A stretch of 21,777 bases of DNA from JAWXCM01 sp034408745 (GTDB lineage: Bacteria; Acidobacteriota; Terriglobia; Bryobacterales; Bryobacteraceae). The stretch is from contig JAWXCM010000298.1 of assembly GCA_034408745.1 (NCBI GenBank), forward strand, positions 1 through 21,777, given 5' to 3'. The notes below the pieces were generated by a model. It was not told the origin of the DNA. It was given only the letters and a program-made list of their open reading frames with translations, and did not search any database. The first letter of the stretch is position 1, and each line of letters begins with the position of its first letter. Made by a program: the position numbers and the translations under genes. Positions 7,859 through 15,164 of the stretch are shown here, piece by piece.

Positions 7859-9907
7859 ATGCGAAAACGGGTTATCTACACATCGGGCACACTGCTGCTG
7901 GCAGTGCTGGTCATGCTGGTGGTGTGGCAGAGCTCGTTTTCCTTCGGCGAATTCGTTCCTGCCAGCCCCGAAGGAACCATGGTGCTGTGGGGCGTCTCGA
8001 CGCTGATCTTCATCCTGACGGTCACGTTGGGGTTCATGCTGGCCCGGAATTTCTTGAAGCTCTGGGTGGAGCGGCACAGCAACCGGGAAGGGTCGCGCAT
8101 CCGCACCAAACTGGTTTTGGGCGCGCTGATTTTAACCATCACTCCAGTTGTGTTTCTGGTGGTGTTCAGCATTGGAGTGCTGAATCGCAACCTCGACAAG
8201 TGGTTTACCCGGCCGGCGGAAGACATCAAGCTCGACCTGGTGAGCGTGAACCTGGCGATTCAGCGGGAGGAACGGGAAAAGGCTGAGGCACTGGCGGGCT
8301 GGATCTCCACGATGCCGCAGACGGCGGCCGCCCGCGCCGGCACAGGCGTTATGGACTCGCTGCAGAACATCTGTCTGGAGCGGGGTATTGCGTCGATCGT
8401 GGTTCGCGCGCCGGACCGCCCGCCGCTGCGACTTTGCGATCAGCCCGCGAATGGGCAGCAAACCGTGGAGGTAAAGCGCGGGGACATGGTCTTGCTGTCG
8501 ATTCTGCCTCTGGATCTGGAGACCACCCAGCGCAACATTGAGCAGTCGGTGGCCCGATATAACCGGCTGAAGGATGAGCGCAATAACATGCGCAATCTGT
8601 ACTACCAGCTGCTGTCGCTGATCACGCTGTTCATTTTGTTCGTTGCGACGTGGCTGGCTCTGTTTATGGCGCGGCAGATCAGCATCCCCATCTCGGCGCT
8701 GCTGGGCGCGGCGCAGGAAGTGCGGCGAGGGAATCTTGGGTATCGCATTGAGGTGAAGGCGATCGACGAACTGGCGACTCTGGTTCGGGCGTTCAACCAG
8801 ATGACGCGTGAGCTGGAGGCCAACAGTCAGGAACTGGAGAAGCGGCGCCGGTTTACCGAGGCGATTCTGGAGAGTATTCCGACAGGTGTCATTTCTATCA
8901 GTGCAGACATGCAAATCCAGGCTGTGAACCGGGCTCTGAAGGGTCTGTTTCCGGCGGCCGTGGTGGATTCGGCCACCAGTATTCGGGATTTGTTCGGCGA
9001 CGACGATCTGACCGAGATTCGGTATCTGATGAATCGCGCGCGGCGCATTGGCGTGGCTGCGAGCCAGATGGAATTGCGTGGCGAGAAGAAGGTGGTGCAG
9101 GTATCGCTGACGGTGGCGGCGCTGGAGGACCGGCTCAAGCCCGGGTTCGTGATCGTGCTGGAAGATACCAGCGACATGTTGCGGGCGCAGAAGGCGCAGG
9201 CGTGGCATGAAGTGGCTCGTCGCATTGCGCACGAGATCAAGAATCCGCTGACTCCGATCGCGCTTTGCGCCGAACGTATTGAGCGGCAGCTGGACCGTCC
9301 GAACACGGCGGAAACGCCTCGCATTTTGCGGGAATGCTCGCAGATTATTTCGTCGGAGGTGGAATCGGTTCGGTCGCTGGTGGATGAGTTCTCGCAATTC
9401 GCCCGGTTTCCGGCAGCGCAGCCGGTGTTGTCCGATCTGAATGAAGTTGTGGAGAATGCGATTGGAGTGTTTTCCGGGCGGCTGTCGGGGATTGAGGTGA
9501 TTCGGGATCTGACTCCGGGTTTGCCGCCGGTGAATATCGACCGGGAGCAGTTCAAGCGACTGGTAGTGAATCTGGTGGACAACGCGGCTGAGGCGATGCG
9601 TGAATCGCTGGTCCGGCGGCTATACATCGGCACCTCGTCTCCCGCGCCTGAGACAGTGGAGTTGATGGTCGCCGATACGGGATGCGGAATCTCGCCGCAA
9701 GACAAGGAGCGTCTTTTCCTGCCTTACTTCACAACCAAGAGCCGGGGTACGGGGCTGGGGCTGGCGATTGTCAGTCATATTTTGGCCGAGCACGATGCGC
9801 ACATCCGCGTGGAGGACAACGCTCCTGTGGGTGCGCGTTTTATCGTCGAGCTGCCTTCCGCGGTGAGCGTAGAGGTAGAAGGACCGAAGCTGGAGGTTCC
9901 GGCGTGA
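7859..9907 (+). CDS. ntrY: NtrY-type membrane sensor histidine kinase
   Basis: A 682-residue kinase. Membrane helices are visible near 8-24, 42-62, 84-108 and 249-270, so a periplasmic sensor segment of about 140 residues lies between the third and fourth. HAMP follows (about 270-323), then a PAS-like domain (about 330-430, beginning AILESIPTGVISI). The HisKA helix carries ARRIAHEIKNPLTPIALCAE with phospho-acceptor His458. The ATPase domain has the N box NLVDNAAEAM, G1 VADTGCGIS, the F box YFTTKS and G2 GTGLGLAIV. This order and the HisKA wording are characteristic of NtrY. ATG 7859 follows AGGTAGG at short spacing. The stop overlaps the start of the regulator gene (GTGA). NtrYX systems answer nitrogen, redox or envelope cues in proteobacteria; the signal here is unknown. 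Confidence 0.93.
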   Translation: MRKRVIYTSGTLLLAVLVMLVVWQSSFSFGEFVPASPEGTMVLWGVSTLIFILTVTLGFMLARNFLKLWVERHSNREGSRIRTKLVLGALILTITPVVFLVVFSIGVLNRNLDKWFTRPAEDIKLDLVSVNLAIQREEREKAEALAGWISTMPQTAAARAGTGVMDSLQNICLERGIASIVVRAPDRPPLRLCDQPANGQQTVEVKRGDMVLLSILPLDLETTQRNIEQSVARYNRLKDERNNMRNLYYQLLSLITLFILFVATWLALFMARQISIPISALLGAAQEVRRGNLGYRIEVKAIDELATLVRAFNQMTRELEANSQELEKRRRFTEAILESIPTGVISISADMQIQAVNRALKGLFPAAVVDSATSIRDLFGDDDLTEIRYLMNRARRIGVAASQMELRGEKKVVQVSLTVAALEDRLKPGFVIVLEDTSDMLRAQKAQAWHEVARRIAHEIKNPLTPIALCAERIERQLDRPNTAETPRILRECSQIISSEVESVRSLVDEFSQFARFPAAQPVLSDLNEVVENAIGVFSGRLSGIEVIRDLTPGLPPVNIDREQFKRLVVNLVDNAAEAMRESLVRRLYIGTSSPAPETVELMVADTGCGISPQDKERLFLPYFTTKSRGTGLGLAIVSHILAEHDAHIRVEDNAPVGARFIVELPSAVSVEVEGPKLEVPA

Positions 9908-11265
9908 GGCCGCTTCGCGTGCTGGTAGTGGATGACGAGCCGGGCATTCGGGGGTCGCTGAGCGGCGTTCTGGGCGACGACGGGTGTGAGGTGGAGAGCT
10001 GCCCCGATGGCGAATCGTGTCTGGTCCTGCTGCAGGAACGCTCGTTCGACGTGGTGTTGCTGGACGTGTGGCTGCCGGGAATCGATGGAATGGAGACGCT
10101 GACCCGCATCGAATCTATGCCTGGGGACCGGCCGTCTGTGGTCATGATCTCAGGGCACGGGACGATCGAGACGGCGGTGAAAGCGACCAAGCTGGGCGCA
10201 TTCGATTTTCTGGAGAAGCCGCTCTCGATTGACAAAGTCATCGTCACAGTGAAGAACGCGGCGGACCACCGGCGTCTGGGGCGTCAGCTTGAAGAATTGC
10301 GGGATCGCGACGGGCGGCCACAGATCATCGGCGACAGTGTTCCGATGAAGGCGTTGCGGCAACAGCTGCAGCTGATGTCGGGTACGAATGGCCGCGTGCT
10401 GATTTACGGGGAAAGCGGCACGGGCAAGGAACTGGTGGCGCATGCGATTCATGAGTTGAGTCCGCGTCGCTCAGAGCCGTTTATCGAAGTGAACTGCGCC
10501 GCGATTCCGGAGGATTTGATTGAGAGCGAGCTGTTCGGGCATCGCAAGGGAAGCTTTGCCGGAGCGCATGAGGAGAAGGTCGGCAAACTACGCAAGGCCG
10601 ACGGCGGGACGCTGTTTCTGGACGAGGTCGGCGACATGAGCCTGCGGACGCAGGCCAAAGTGCTTCGCGCTCTGGAGGAACAGAGGTTTGAGCCGGTCGG
10701 CGCGCAGGAATCGGTGCGCGTCGATGTGAGGATTGTGGCGGCGACGAACAAGAACCTGGACGAGGAGATCCTGCGCGGGAATTTCCGCGAGGATTTGTTC
10801 TACCGGCTGAACGTCATTCCTTTTTATGTGCCGCCACTACGGGACCGCGTGCAGGATATTCCGCTGTTGTCGGATCATTTTTTACGGGAATTTTCTGTGA
10901 ATTACGGACGCCGTGCCAAGGAATTGACGCCGGAGGCTTATGAGGTGCTGTCGGAGTACTCGTGGCCAGGCAACATTCGCGAACTTCGGAACCTGATGGA
11001 GCGAATCGTGATCCTGAATCCCCAGGTACGAATCGATGCGCGGCACATTCCTCTGAACATGCCCCGTCGGGCCGCACAGGACAGGCCCGCGGAGCGTTTC
11101 GCGAGTCTGCAGGACGTCCGCGAAGCGGCCGAACGCGACTACATCCTGAAGAAGCTGGATGAGGCGCAGGGCAACATCACCCGGGCCGCGGAGTTGCTGG
11201 GACTGGAGCGGTCGAACCTGTACCGCAAGATGAAGGCACTGAACATCGCGCCTCGCGAAGGCTGA
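9904..11265 (+). CDS. ntrX: NtrX-type AAA+ response regulator (Fis-type DNA-binding domain) with GSFAGA in place of GAFTGA
   Basis: A 453-residue regulator started at GTG 9904, whose last two bases belong to the kinase stop codon; the longer in-frame extension to 9682 lies inside the kinase gene and is spurious. The receiver domain has acidic Asp10/Asp11, phospho-acceptor Asp54 (VVLLDVWLPG), the MISGH threonine/serine position and the EKP lysine. The AAA+ domain has Walker A GESGTGKE, Walker B GGTLFLDEVGDM and the arginine-rich NFREDLFYRLNV segment. Residues 216-221 are GSFAGA (10549-10566), where sigma-54 activators normally have GAFTGA; the critical threonine is Ala219. A Fis-like helix-turn-helix closes the protein (GNITRAAELLGLERSNLYRK). 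It is the partner of the kinase. Because of the loop change, sigma-54 activation is uncertain and it may regulate sigma-70 promoters instead. Confidence 0.93.
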   Translation: MRPLRVLVVDDEPGIRGSLSGVLGDDGCEVESCPDGESCLVLLQERSFDVVLLDVWLPGIDGMETLTRIESMPGDRPSVVMISGHGTIETAVKATKLGAFDFLEKPLSIDKVIVTVKNAADHRRLGRQLEELRDRDGRPQIIGDSVPMKALRQQLQLMSGTNGRVLIYGESGTGKELVAHAIHELSPRRSEPFIEVNCAAIPEDLIESELFGHRKGSFAGAHEEKVGKLRKADGGTLFLDEVGDMSLRTQAKVLRALEEQRFEPVGAQESVRVDVRIVAATNKNLDEEILRGNFREDLFYRLNVIPFYVPPLRDRVQDIPLLSDHFLREFSVNYGRRAKELTPEAYEVLSEYSWPGNIRELRNLMERIVILNPQVRIDARHIPLNMPRRAAQDRPAERFASLQDVREAAERDYILKKLDEAQGNITRAAELLGLERSNLYRKMKALNIAPREG

Positions 11266-11387
11266 TCCGTTTTCCCGTTTCACTTTTCGCGCGACTCAAT
11301 CTCCCATCAAATCAACAACATAAAAAATCCAACCCCGGAAACCCGCCACCCCCTCCTGTACACTTTTCCCCGAGGAGCAGGAAATTC
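11266..11387. promoter_or_regulatory. Spacer with candidate promoter for the 11388 gene
   Basis: This C- and A-rich spacer shows no terminator after the regulator. TACACT at 11359-11364 could be a -10 element: it would place the transcript start about 17 bases before the ATG at 11388, leaving room for the visible ribosome binding site GGAGCAGGA. No convincing -35 hexamer is seen. Confidence 0.3.
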
Positions 11388-12074
11388 ATGACCAAAGCCG
11401 AGACCGCAAGAATCAACGGAGCCAAATCAAACGGGCCCATAACCGAAGCCGGAAAAGCCGCATCGTCGATGAACGCACTGCGCTACGGCCTCAACGCCGC
11501 CGACGTCGTCATCCCGGGCGAAGACCCCGTCGAATTCGAATTCCTCCAAATGGAGATGGAAACCACCTTCGGCCCGATAACCTCGCTCGAATTCGACCTC
11601 GTGAGCGAAATGGCCGCTGCCCGCTGGCGTCTCCGCCGCATCACCATCATGGAAAAGGCAGCCTGGGAAGCCGCCTTCCGCCGAGTCCGCGGCATGCCCG
11701 GCAACGAAGGCCTCTCCGGCGAAGAGCTCTACACCATCGCCGTCAATGAAGTCACCAACGGCCCCGAGATGAAGCAGGTCCACCGTCATGAGACCCGCCT
11801 GCGCCGCGTCTGGGAAAAGGCCCGGCTCGAAGTGGTGGCCCTGATCACCGACCGCCTTCGGGCCGAGCGTGACGCCAAACACGCCGCCTTCGCCGCCAAT
11901 GTCGTCGCCGACGCAAAGGCACAGGTCGCCGCCTCACAAGCCGCATGGGAAGCAAAACAACAGAAGCTCGCCTCCGAACGCGATCGACAGCAGTCCGGTA
12001 AACCCTCGCGTCAGCCCGAAACTGCGCCCGTTCAAAACGAACCCAGCCAGCCGCCCGCGGCAAGGGCCGCCTGA
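11388..12074 (+). CDS. Hypothetical protein of an acidobacterial multicopy family (INGAKSNGP...GKAASSMNAL signature)
   Basis: A 228-residue soluble protein with no signal peptide or membrane segment. It opens with ARINGAKSNGP, then GKAASSMNALRYGL. This is a version of the 'N(A)..S.GP.T..GKA.SS.NAL.HGL' signature shared by a hypothetical family that I recognise as abundant in Acidobacteria and some planctomycetes; its function is unknown. The middle is helical and charged (MAAARWRLRRITIMEKAAWE), followed by a long helix (AERDAKHAAFAANVVADAKAQ) probably forming a coiled coil, and a disordered Gln/Pro/Ala tail. The ATG follows GAGGAGCAGGA at good spacing. The coding strand is unusually rich in C and favours C-ending codons, whereas the neighbouring genes on the same strand are G-rich. 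It may be a transferred or specially dispersed gene. No operon partner is apparent. Confidence 0.7.
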   Translation: MTKAETARINGAKSNGPITEAGKAASSMNALRYGLNAADVVIPGEDPVEFEFLQMEMETTFGPITSLEFDLVSEMAAARWRLRRITIMEKAAWEAAFRRVRGMPGNEGLSGEELYTIAVNEVTNGPEMKQVHRHETRLRRVWEKARLEVVALITDRLRAERDAKHAAFAANVVADAKAQVAASQAAWEAKQQKLASERDRQQSGKPSRQPETAPVQNEPSQPPAARAA

Positions 12075-12095
12075 CCTGGCCCACACGTAACGCGG

Positions 12096-12111
12096 TGGTC
12101 CGGCCGGACCA
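12096..12111. repeat. Perfect 16-base palindrome TGGTCCGGCCGGACCA
   Basis: The two 8-base halves are exact reverse complements. It lies 22 bases after the stop of the 11388 gene and about 130 bases before the next start. It has no T tract, so a classic terminator is unlikely. It could be an operator or the stem of an mRNA-end structure. Confidence 0.5.
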
Positions 12112-12172
12112 AACGAGAGTGCGCTGCGACAGGCAGCTCGTCTTTCACTGCAGCGTTCGCCGATTTCGGGCG

Positions 12173-12187
12173 TACACTGACTGTCAG
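12173..12187 (+). promoter_or_regulatory. Candidate -10 (TACACT) overlapping a CTGAC-T-GTCAG dyad
   Basis: TACACT at 12173-12178 would start a transcript with a leader of about 55 bases for the 12240 gene. It overlaps the perfect dyad CTGAC-T-GTCAG (12177-12187), an arrangement expected for an operator. No -35 hexamer was found at normal spacing, so this stays a weak proposal. Confidence 0.25.
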
Positions 12188-12239
12188 ATGCCGACAGCTA
12201 AAAGCAGGTGGCTGCGGGCTCAGGAATCGGAGGAAACAA

Positions 12240-13949
12240 TTGAAGTCATTTTTAAAGGTTTTGGTGCTGGCGGCGCTCGCGGTTGTCTCCGCGATTGCCC
12301 AGCCGCGGATCGGCGGGCTCCAGAACAACTACAGCTATCTTGTGCCGGGGAATCCAAACTACGGCATTGCCCAGGGCTCCATCTTCATCATCTCGGGGAC
12401 GAACCTCGCTAACTCGACCACAGGGCTGCAGAACGTGCCTCTTCAAACGACGCTGAACGGCGTATCGGCGCGGGTGACGGTGAACGGAACCAGCACGGAC
12501 GTTCTTTGGTATTACGTGACTCCGGGTCAGCTCGGTGGCATTCTGCCGTCGAGGACTCCGGTGGGCACTGGCACAATTACGGTGACCAACAACGGACAGA
12601 CCAGCGCTGCCGCGCAGATCCAGGTTGTGCAGAGCGCGTTTGGCATCCTGACTCTGGCCGGCACGGGCACGGGCGCGGCTGGCGTGTTCGATGCGCAGAA
12701 CCGGTTGTTGTCAACTACAGGTAACGCCACCAAACCGGGCGACGTGATCGTAATCTGGGGCAGCGGCATTGGTCCGGCTGCCGGGGACGAAACGATTTTG
12801 CAGACGCAGGTGAACCTGCCGAATATTCCGGTGACGGTGGAGATTGGCGGCATATCGGCTCCGGTGCTGTATCGCGGACGCACGGCGTTCCCGGGTCTCG
12901 ATCAGATCAACGTGACGGTTCCGGCTGGTGTGACTCCGGGCTGCGATGTGTCGCTGTTGGTGAAGACGGGCGCGATCTCGAGCAACTCGACCACGATTCC
13001 GGTTTCTGCGACGGGCGGCAACTGCCCTGCGACTCAGCCGGGCGGCGGTGGCACGGGTACTCCGACGATCAGCCAGGCGGATATCGACAGGTGGCTGGCC
13101 GCGGGTCAGTTCCGCTCGGGTTCGGTGACTCTGTCGCGGAGCACTACGTATGCCAGTGCGGCTGCAACACCCACGCGACAAGACACTCTGGACGCCGGGT
13201 TCCTGAGAATCTCCGGCGGCGACCTGCAGCGTGCCCTCGGCCAGTTTGCGGGCCAGATCAACCAGACTACGATCGGGTCTTGTACCGTGACCCAGATAAC
13301 CCTTTCGGCACAGAACCCATTCCCGGGCTTTACGCCTACTTTCCTGGACGCTGGTGCGACGGTGGATGTAAGGGGACCATCGGGATCGAAGTCGGCGCCG
13401 CGCCAGCGAGAGACGGTGGCAGGAATCACCTTCATCGGCTACAACGCCACGGTCGGCAACGGCACGCCAGGCAACTACATGGACCAGGGCTCATACACGT
13501 TTAGCAATCCTGGCGGGCCGGACGTCGGCATCTTCAACGGCTCCATTCAGGTTGGTCCTGAGCTGAACTGGACGAACCGTTCCACCATTACGAGCGTGAA
13601 TCGTTCGCAGGGCGTGACGGTCACGTGGTCCGGCGGCGATCCCAACACCAACGTGGAGATCTCCGGGTTTAACTCGAGCATTAACTTGCAGACGTTCAGT
13701 TCCACCACCGTCTCTTTCGTGTGTCTCGCCAAAAACTCGGATGGCCGCTTTACGGTCCCTGCAAGCGTGCTGACACAATTGCCGGCGAGCACGAGCATTC
13801 CTGGCCTTCCCCCTGGGACTCCGGGCCTGGGAGGAGGTTCTCTGGGGATTTCGTCCTCAGGACCCGGCATTCGTTTGACCGCCACGGGCATCGATTACCT
13901 GCTGGCCAATTACGACTACTCGGTGAACCAAACGGTGTCATACCAGTAA
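12240..13949 (+). CDS. Secreted TIGR03437-type (Solibacter) repeat-domain protein
   Basis: A 569-residue exported protein. Start is TTG 12240, chosen because GGAGG lies eight bases upstream and the frame opens with a clean signal peptide (MKSFLKVLVLAALAVVSAIAQ). Mature residues to about 260 carry the beta-rich domain known as TIGR03437 from Solibacter: GSIFIISGTNLA, VLWYYVTPGQLGGILPS, GDVIVIWGSGIGP, then VEIGGISAPVLYRGRTAFPG and LDQINVTVPAGV. This has an IPT/TIG-like, immunoglobulin-type look. A Gly/Thr linker follows, then about 290 residues with no recognised domain, rich in Asn, Ser, Thr and Gly. TIGR03437 domains usually sit on large surface or secreted proteins, and their biochemical role is unknown. 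The gene is monocistronic, with a strong terminator 20 bases after its stop codon. Confidence 0.9.
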   Translation: MKSFLKVLVLAALAVVSAIAQPRIGGLQNNYSYLVPGNPNYGIAQGSIFIISGTNLANSTTGLQNVPLQTTLNGVSARVTVNGTSTDVLWYYVTPGQLGGILPSRTPVGTGTITVTNNGQTSAAAQIQVVQSAFGILTLAGTGTGAAGVFDAQNRLLSTTGNATKPGDVIVIWGSGIGPAAGDETILQTQVNLPNIPVTVEIGGISAPVLYRGRTAFPGLDQINVTVPAGVTPGCDVSLLVKTGAISSNSTTIPVSATGGNCPATQPGGGGTGTPTISQADIDRWLAAGQFRSGSVTLSRSTTYASAAATPTRQDTLDAGFLRISGGDLQRALGQFAGQINQTTIGSCTVTQITLSAQNPFPGFTPTFLDAGATVDVRGPSGSKSAPRQRETVAGITFIGYNATVGNGTPGNYMDQGSYTFSNPGGPDVGIFNGSIQVGPELNWTNRSTITSVNRSQGVTVTWSGGDPNTNVEISGFNSSINLQTFSSTTVSFVCLAKNSDGRFTVPASVLTQLPASTSIPGLPPGTPGLGGGSLGISSSGPGIRLTATGIDYLLANYDYSVNQTVSYQ

Positions 13950-13969
13950 CTTCGGTTTCTGGAGAACAG

Positions 13970-14000
13970 GGCCGTGCGCTTCGGCGTGCGGCCTTTTTTT
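13970..14000 (+). terminator. Rho-independent terminator after the TIGR03437 gene
   Basis: GGCCGTGCGC (13970-13979) pairs over ten positions, two of them G-U, with GCGTGCGGCC (13984-13993) around a TTCG tetraloop, followed by seven T. Its last bases overlap the stop codon of the convergent gene at 13999. Confidence 0.92.
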
Positions 14001-14499
14001 ATTGCCCGAACGTCATTTCGGCGCCGACGGTGACCCAGTTCATCAGGGGTCGGCCGATGGGGTCGCGATACCAGCGGATCATCAGCCCGGGGCGGAACTT
14101 CTTTTCCCTGTCGAGAGCATAGTTCGCACCCACCTGCCCGTAAACCAGCCAATGTTCGTAGCCACCCAGAGGGGGCTTTACGAAGACGTAGCCGGCTCCC
14201 GCGCCAAGGGACGCGTTGAGGCGGTCTTGCAGGAAGGGGAAAATGGCACGGTAGCCGAAACGGGGGATCTTCATGCCGCGGTCGCCGAAGCCGAGGTCGA
14301 CGCCCATGTCCGCCTGTCCATTGCGGGTGAAGTGGTAGCCGTAGTCGATTGTCAGCATCGGGGAACTGCCGATCGTCTTTGACTGCTCACCCTTTCCGAC
14401 GGGGTTGAAGTTGCCCGCTCCGAGGGTCCATCGGTGCAGATAATCCTCTGCGGCGAGTGAGGTTAGGGTCAACAGGAGAATCAGGACGACACGGCTCAT
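13999..14499 (-). CDS. Small exported outer-membrane beta-barrel-like protein
   Basis: A 166-residue protein with a short signal peptide (MSRVVLILLLTLTSLAAE, cleavage near residue 17). The rest alternates polar and aromatic or hydrophobic residues in short strands with Gly-rich turns (MLTIDYGYHFT, ADMGVDLGFG, LNASLGAGAGYVFVKP, WLVYGQVGANYAL, RPGLMIRWYRD, NWVTVGAEMTFGQ), as in an eight-stranded outer-membrane barrel. The penultimate strand ends with Phe-Gly-Gln, close to the C-terminal aromatic signature. The start ATG 14497-14499 has only a weak GGG upstream, consistent with translation from a longer transcript. It is last of three minus-strand genes after the receptor at 15165-18773. The family was not recognised and the role, perhaps in envelope structure, is only a guess. 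Confidence 0.75.
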   Translation of the reverse strand: MSRVVLILLLTLTSLAAEDYLHRWTLGAGNFNPVGKGEQSKTIGSSPMLTIDYGYHFTRNGQADMGVDLGFGDRGMKIPRFGYRAIFPFLQDRLNASLGAGAGYVFVKPPLGGYEHWLVYGQVGANYALDREKKFRPGLMIRWYRDPIGRPLMNWVTVGAEMTFGQ

Positions 14500-14556
14500 A
14501 CTGTGCCCATCGTAACGTTACTGTCGACGGGCGTGGGCGTCAGCCCCCTCTCTCGC

Positions 14557-15117
14557 TTATGGGACGTAGATCATGAAGTCGACGTCGAGCACCAGGGCCT
14601 GTGTCGTCACGCGTATCGACGTCACGTGGAACTTGCGGAGTTGGCGGTCTGGTGCGTCCAGCCGCGTCTTTGCCTCCTGCGCAAGCGGGTAACGGAACTG
14701 CTTCTCGAGGCTGGTGCCGAGCGCGGCGCAGACACGGCTGATGTAGAATCCCCAGTGGCCGGAGTCGGGGGCGACCTTCACGTCTCTTAACCCGACCTGG
14801 CCGGAGTCATAGAACGGTGTGGCGATGATGCTGAGCGGGAAGGAGTCGCCGAGCCCGAGGCAGCGGCCGAGGATGTCGACGGAACTGCGGCCGGTGAAGC
14901 GGGCCCGCATCAGGAGCCGGCCGCCTGCCTCATGGACCGATGGCTTTTCGAGCCACGCGAAATTGCACTTGTCGGTGCGGCTTCCTTTGACGTAGCGTCG
15001 ACCTTCATCGGTGAACATCTGCGCAGACAGCATGCGTTCCAGCGCGTTGAAGCTGATGTGGATTTCGGCGGCGCGGCTGACCGCGGGGATCAGGAGAAGG
15101 AAAAAGAGGGGAAGCAC
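14557..15117 (-). CDS. Exported hypothetical protein, lipid-binding-like composition
   Basis: A 186-residue protein from GTG 15115-15117, with a signal peptide (LPLFFLLLIPAVSRAAE, cut near residue 17). The mature part starts EIHISFNALERMLSAQMF and ends ALVLDVDFMIYVP, with alternating strands between. The overall feel recalls periplasmic lipid-binding or DUF4403-like proteins, but I do not recognise the family with certainty. Two cysteine residues, Cys51 and one near residue 86, sit in otherwise soluble segments, and a third lies near residue 130. No Shine-Dalgarno-like sequence is visible before the GTG; a strong hairpin (15126-15156) separates it from the receptor gene 48 bases upstream. The gap to the following small barrel protein is 57 bases. 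The arrangement suggests co-transcription with the receptor. Confidence 0.7.
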   Translation of the reverse strand: MLPLFFLLLIPAVSRAAEIHISFNALERMLSAQMFTDEGRRYVKGSRTDKCNFAWLEKPSVHEAGGRLLMRARFTGRSSVDILGRCLGLGDSFPLSIIATPFYDSGQVGLRDVKVAPDSGHWGFYISRVCAALGTSLEKQFRYPLAQEAKTRLDAPDRQLRKFHVTSIRVTTQALVLDVDFMIYVP

Positions 15118-15125
15118 GAGGAGTA

Positions 15126-15156
15126 GCCGGATCCCCCCATTATGAAGGGATCCGGC
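15126..15156 (-). other. Perfect intercistronic hairpin between receptor and downstream gene
   Basis: GCCGGATCCC (15126-15135) and GGGATCCGGC (15147-15156) form a perfect 10-bp stem with an 11-base loop. It ends nine bases before the next gene's GTG and has no T tract on the minus strand, so it is not a standard terminator. It could stabilise the receptor mRNA or dampen downstream expression. Confidence 0.65.
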
Positions 15157-15164
15157 CGGGTCAA

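Noticed and set aside
8132..9397. 421-codon minus-strand frame inside the sensor kinase
   Set aside because: His/Arg/Gln-rich shadow composition, while the plus strand is an unmistakable kinase.
9682..9903. Upstream extension of the response regulator into the kinase gene
   Set aside because: The extra 74 residues are an out-of-frame reading of the kinase ATPase domain; GTG 9904 directly precedes the receiver domain.
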